Shown one piece after another: positions 6,567 through 7,860 of a DNA stretch of 7,860 nucleotides. The stretch is from Actinomycetes bacterium. GTDB lineage: Bacteria; Actinomycetota; Acidimicrobiia; Acidimicrobiales; Acidimicrobiaceae. Below the pieces are notes generated by a model. It saw only the letters and a list, made by a program, of their open reading frames with translations, ran no database searches and was not told the DNA's origin. The stretch is from positions 1 to 7,860 of the forward strand of contig JAKAQR010000088.1 of assembly GCA_021819725.1 (NCBI GenBank), in the 5' to 3' direction. The first letter of the stretch is position 1; each line of letters begins with the position of its first letter. The translations under genes were made by a program, and so were the position numbers.

Positions 6567-6590
6567 TGCGACTGATGGCAATCAGTTGCA
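6567..6590 (-). terminator. Hairpin with a T-tract on the minus strand
   Basis: TGCGACTGAT and ATCAGTTGCA form a 10-base stem with one non-Watson-Crick position and the loop GGCA. On the minus strand the stem is followed by TTTTAT, as in an intrinsic terminator. It lies about 130 bases beyond the end of the decayed minus-strand frame (6723). On the plus strand GGAGTTTTGG follows, a weaker tail. Confidence 0.4.
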
Positions 6591-6722
6591 GGAGTTTTGG
6601 ATTCCGACTCACGCTCGTAGGGACTTGAGGGCATAGGCTGGGCTTCTGAGTTCAAAATCGCAACCAGGGGGCCAGTCAAGTGAAACCGAGGGGCACGTGC
6701 TACCACTTGGTATGGAGGGGGT

Positions 6723-7239
6723 TCATACCTCGTCGCGTCCAATGTCGTTCAGAGTTTGATTTGTCGACCGACTCGGCTGATCTGGCCAAGTCGTATGAGA
6801 TTGCGACCCGAGCACCCGGATCTGCTCTGGTTCGTTAGGGAGCAGACTTGGAACACCCACCAGCTTGGCAACGCAGCCCAGTGTGACAAGGTACCAAGGG
6901 ACAGGACCAGCATCACCATCGAGCTTTGGCTCGCCTAGTACGAGGTGAGAACGAGTAGTTGTCGAAGCGCTCGAGCCCGGCGGCCTCGACGAAACGGTCT
7001 ATCGTCTGAGTCGATGTGATCGGCTCTGCGAATCCCGCACCTACCTCCCGCTGGTCACCGATTGCGACACCGGCAAGATCACCCCCTGGATGGTAGGTAT
7101 CAAGAGTCCAGCGAATCCCTCGATGACCTGCGAAAAGACACGGCGATCCCATCTCAGCTAAGGCCCGCCACTGTGCAGGCGCCCATTGCCACAAACCTCC
7201 CGGTGCGTTGAGGCCGGCAACCAAGTCCTCGAGTGACCC
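6723..7239 (-). pseudogene. Possible decayed minus-strand gene, product unrecognised
   Basis: One frame, open from a TAA at 7240-7242, reads convincingly (LVAGLNAPGGLWQWAPAQWR, later ITSTQTIDRFVEAAGLERFD) to about 6955. The next frame then continues plausibly (LVLGEPKLDGDAGPVPWYLV, later VGVPSLLPNEPEQIRVLGSQ) to TGA 6723-6725. Joined, they give about 170 residues of one protein with a single frameshift near 6950. The 5' part is missing because of the TAA at 7240-7242. The PVPWYLV...LLPNEPEQIRVL stretch faintly recalls C-terminal parts of NAD(P)-binding epimerase-like proteins, but this is too weak to name it. No start codon with a ribosome site is seen. It could also be a chance frame pair. 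Confidence 0.35.
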
Positions 7240-7260
7240 TTACGATGCGCCACCCAATAA

Positions 7261-7428
7261 GCCTCGCACGCGCCAGGCAATCAAGCGGCCAAGGAGTCCC
7301 TGGATCTCGCGACCGACAAGGTCAATGCCATACTCGAAGGCATAAGTGCAGGAACAACCCTCGCCTCCGTCAGCACAGAGGTGGCCAACGGACGCAACAT
7401 CCTCGATACAGGGTTACCCTGGCCCTAG
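7261..7428 (+). pseudogene. Short coding-like fragment, possibly coiled-coil
   Basis: Between a TAA at 7258-7260 and TAG 7426-7428 one plus-strand frame gives 55 residues rich in Ala, Ser, Thr, Leu and Asn (AAKESLDLATDKVNAILEGI, then SAGTTLASVSTEVANGRNIL). The heptad-like spacing recalls the helical signalling part of methyl-accepting proteins, but no diagnostic motif is present. It has no start codon or ribosome site, so if real it is a remnant. Its neighbour on the other strand also looks decayed. Confidence 0.2.
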
Positions 7429-7860
7429 TATGCAAGCCTCTTGAACCAATCGACTCGAAGCTGCCCCGCCAAAGAGGAAGCTGATCTCGTGTCGGTGAAG
7501 CGGACCCCGCAGTCGTGGGATTTTGGGGCTACTGCCGTTACGGCCTCGAAGTGTCTTGGCTGGATTCATGACATGCCTTAGGGTCGCATGGAGTATGGGT
7601 GCTCCTCTATTGATGAGGGCATTAATGCCCCTGAGTGATTGTCGTATGTTGTTGATCGTGCTGGGAAAATGTTCAATTAGGTGTGGAAAAAGTGACTGGA
7701 TATGCTGGTGTGGTTGTCTTGGTTGTGAGGTGAGGCAATATTGTCGGTCGTATAGATAGTATTTCGGTAATCGACTGCGCGCACGATGCGGCCAGCGAGG
7801 TACGAGCACTGCTCTCCTCGAGACGAGGTCAGTCCGATGCGCATCCGATCAGATCTATTT
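7429..7860. other. Stretch without a recognisable gene
   Basis: Bases 7580-7770 are visibly richer in A and T than the flanks and contain no convincing frame. The perfect palindrome GGGCATTAATGCCC lies at 7617-7630. The last 80 bases have an open plus-strand frame that could be the start or interior of a gene running off the window; it is too short to judge. Confidence 0.35.

Larger units (their letters stand above)
6125..6722. other. Stretch without a convincing gene
   Basis: No intact gene is evident. A plus-strand frame is open from 6114 to TAG 6330-6332 (it includes LTDARWFVKFAGRLGKWRFE), starting at the edge of the repeat array, but it has no good start site and matches nothing I know. 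A 63-codon frame at 6345-6536 begins with an ATG directly after a G-run and has no familiar content. The rest reads as non-coding apart from the promoter-like and hairpin motifs listed separately. Confidence 0.4.

Noticed and set aside
7414..7809. 131-codon minus-strand open frame as a gene
   Set aside because: No ribosome site or known domain; it crosses A/T-rich DNA and overlaps the palindrome, and its composition looks random.

Overview
The window looks like a chromosomal segment of a moderately GC-rich bacterium. Two small inferences point to an actinobacterium, possibly of the acidophilic Acidimicrobiia kind: the codon use, and the pairing of an Rrf2 regulator with iron-sulfur redox genes. 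Nothing in the sequence fixes the taxon, so this is weak. Only the central part (about 1000-6120) holds convincing intact genes. Both flanks are sparse and contain reading frames that look like decayed genes.

Layout. Bases 238-991 (minus) carry a broken, unrecognised gene with one frameshift and one in-frame stop. It lies 10 bases downstream of an intact Rrf2-family regulator (1002-1850, minus) that has three cysteines spaced for an Fe-S cluster and an unusually long C-terminal extension. A divergent intergenic region follows, with a good sigma70-type promoter (TTGACA, 17 bases, TACACT). An imperfect 15+15 base inverted repeat lies over its -10 element and expected start point, and is a natural Rrf2 operator. 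The promoter drives a two-gene operon: a NapH/NosR-like polytopic membrane polyferredoxin (1967-3514), then a 792-residue soluble oxidoreductase (3526-5904). The second protein joins a 2[4Fe-4S] ferredoxin module, a GltD/NfnL-type Fe-S/FAD/NAD(P)H module and a flavodoxin-like module.

Directly after the operon are two nearly identical 87-base tandem units plus a truncated third (5914-6112). Each full unit encodes a strong hairpin with a UUCG tetraloop. A 72-codon frame runs through the array in phase with it. From 6125 onward no intact gene is visible. There is a possible decayed minus-strand gene (6723-7239), a short plus-strand coding-like fragment (7261-7428), and a few promoter- or terminator-like motifs.

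How the genes may work together (inference): an Fe-S-sensing Rrf2 protein controls a membrane-to-cytoplasm electron-transfer pair. Electrons would pass between the quinone pool or another membrane donor, the membrane Fe-S protein, and the ferredoxin/FAD/flavodoxin-like oxidoreductase, ending on or starting from NAD(P)H. The direction, the natural substrate and the inducing signal (redox stress, NO, iron or Fe-S status) cannot be read from the sequence.
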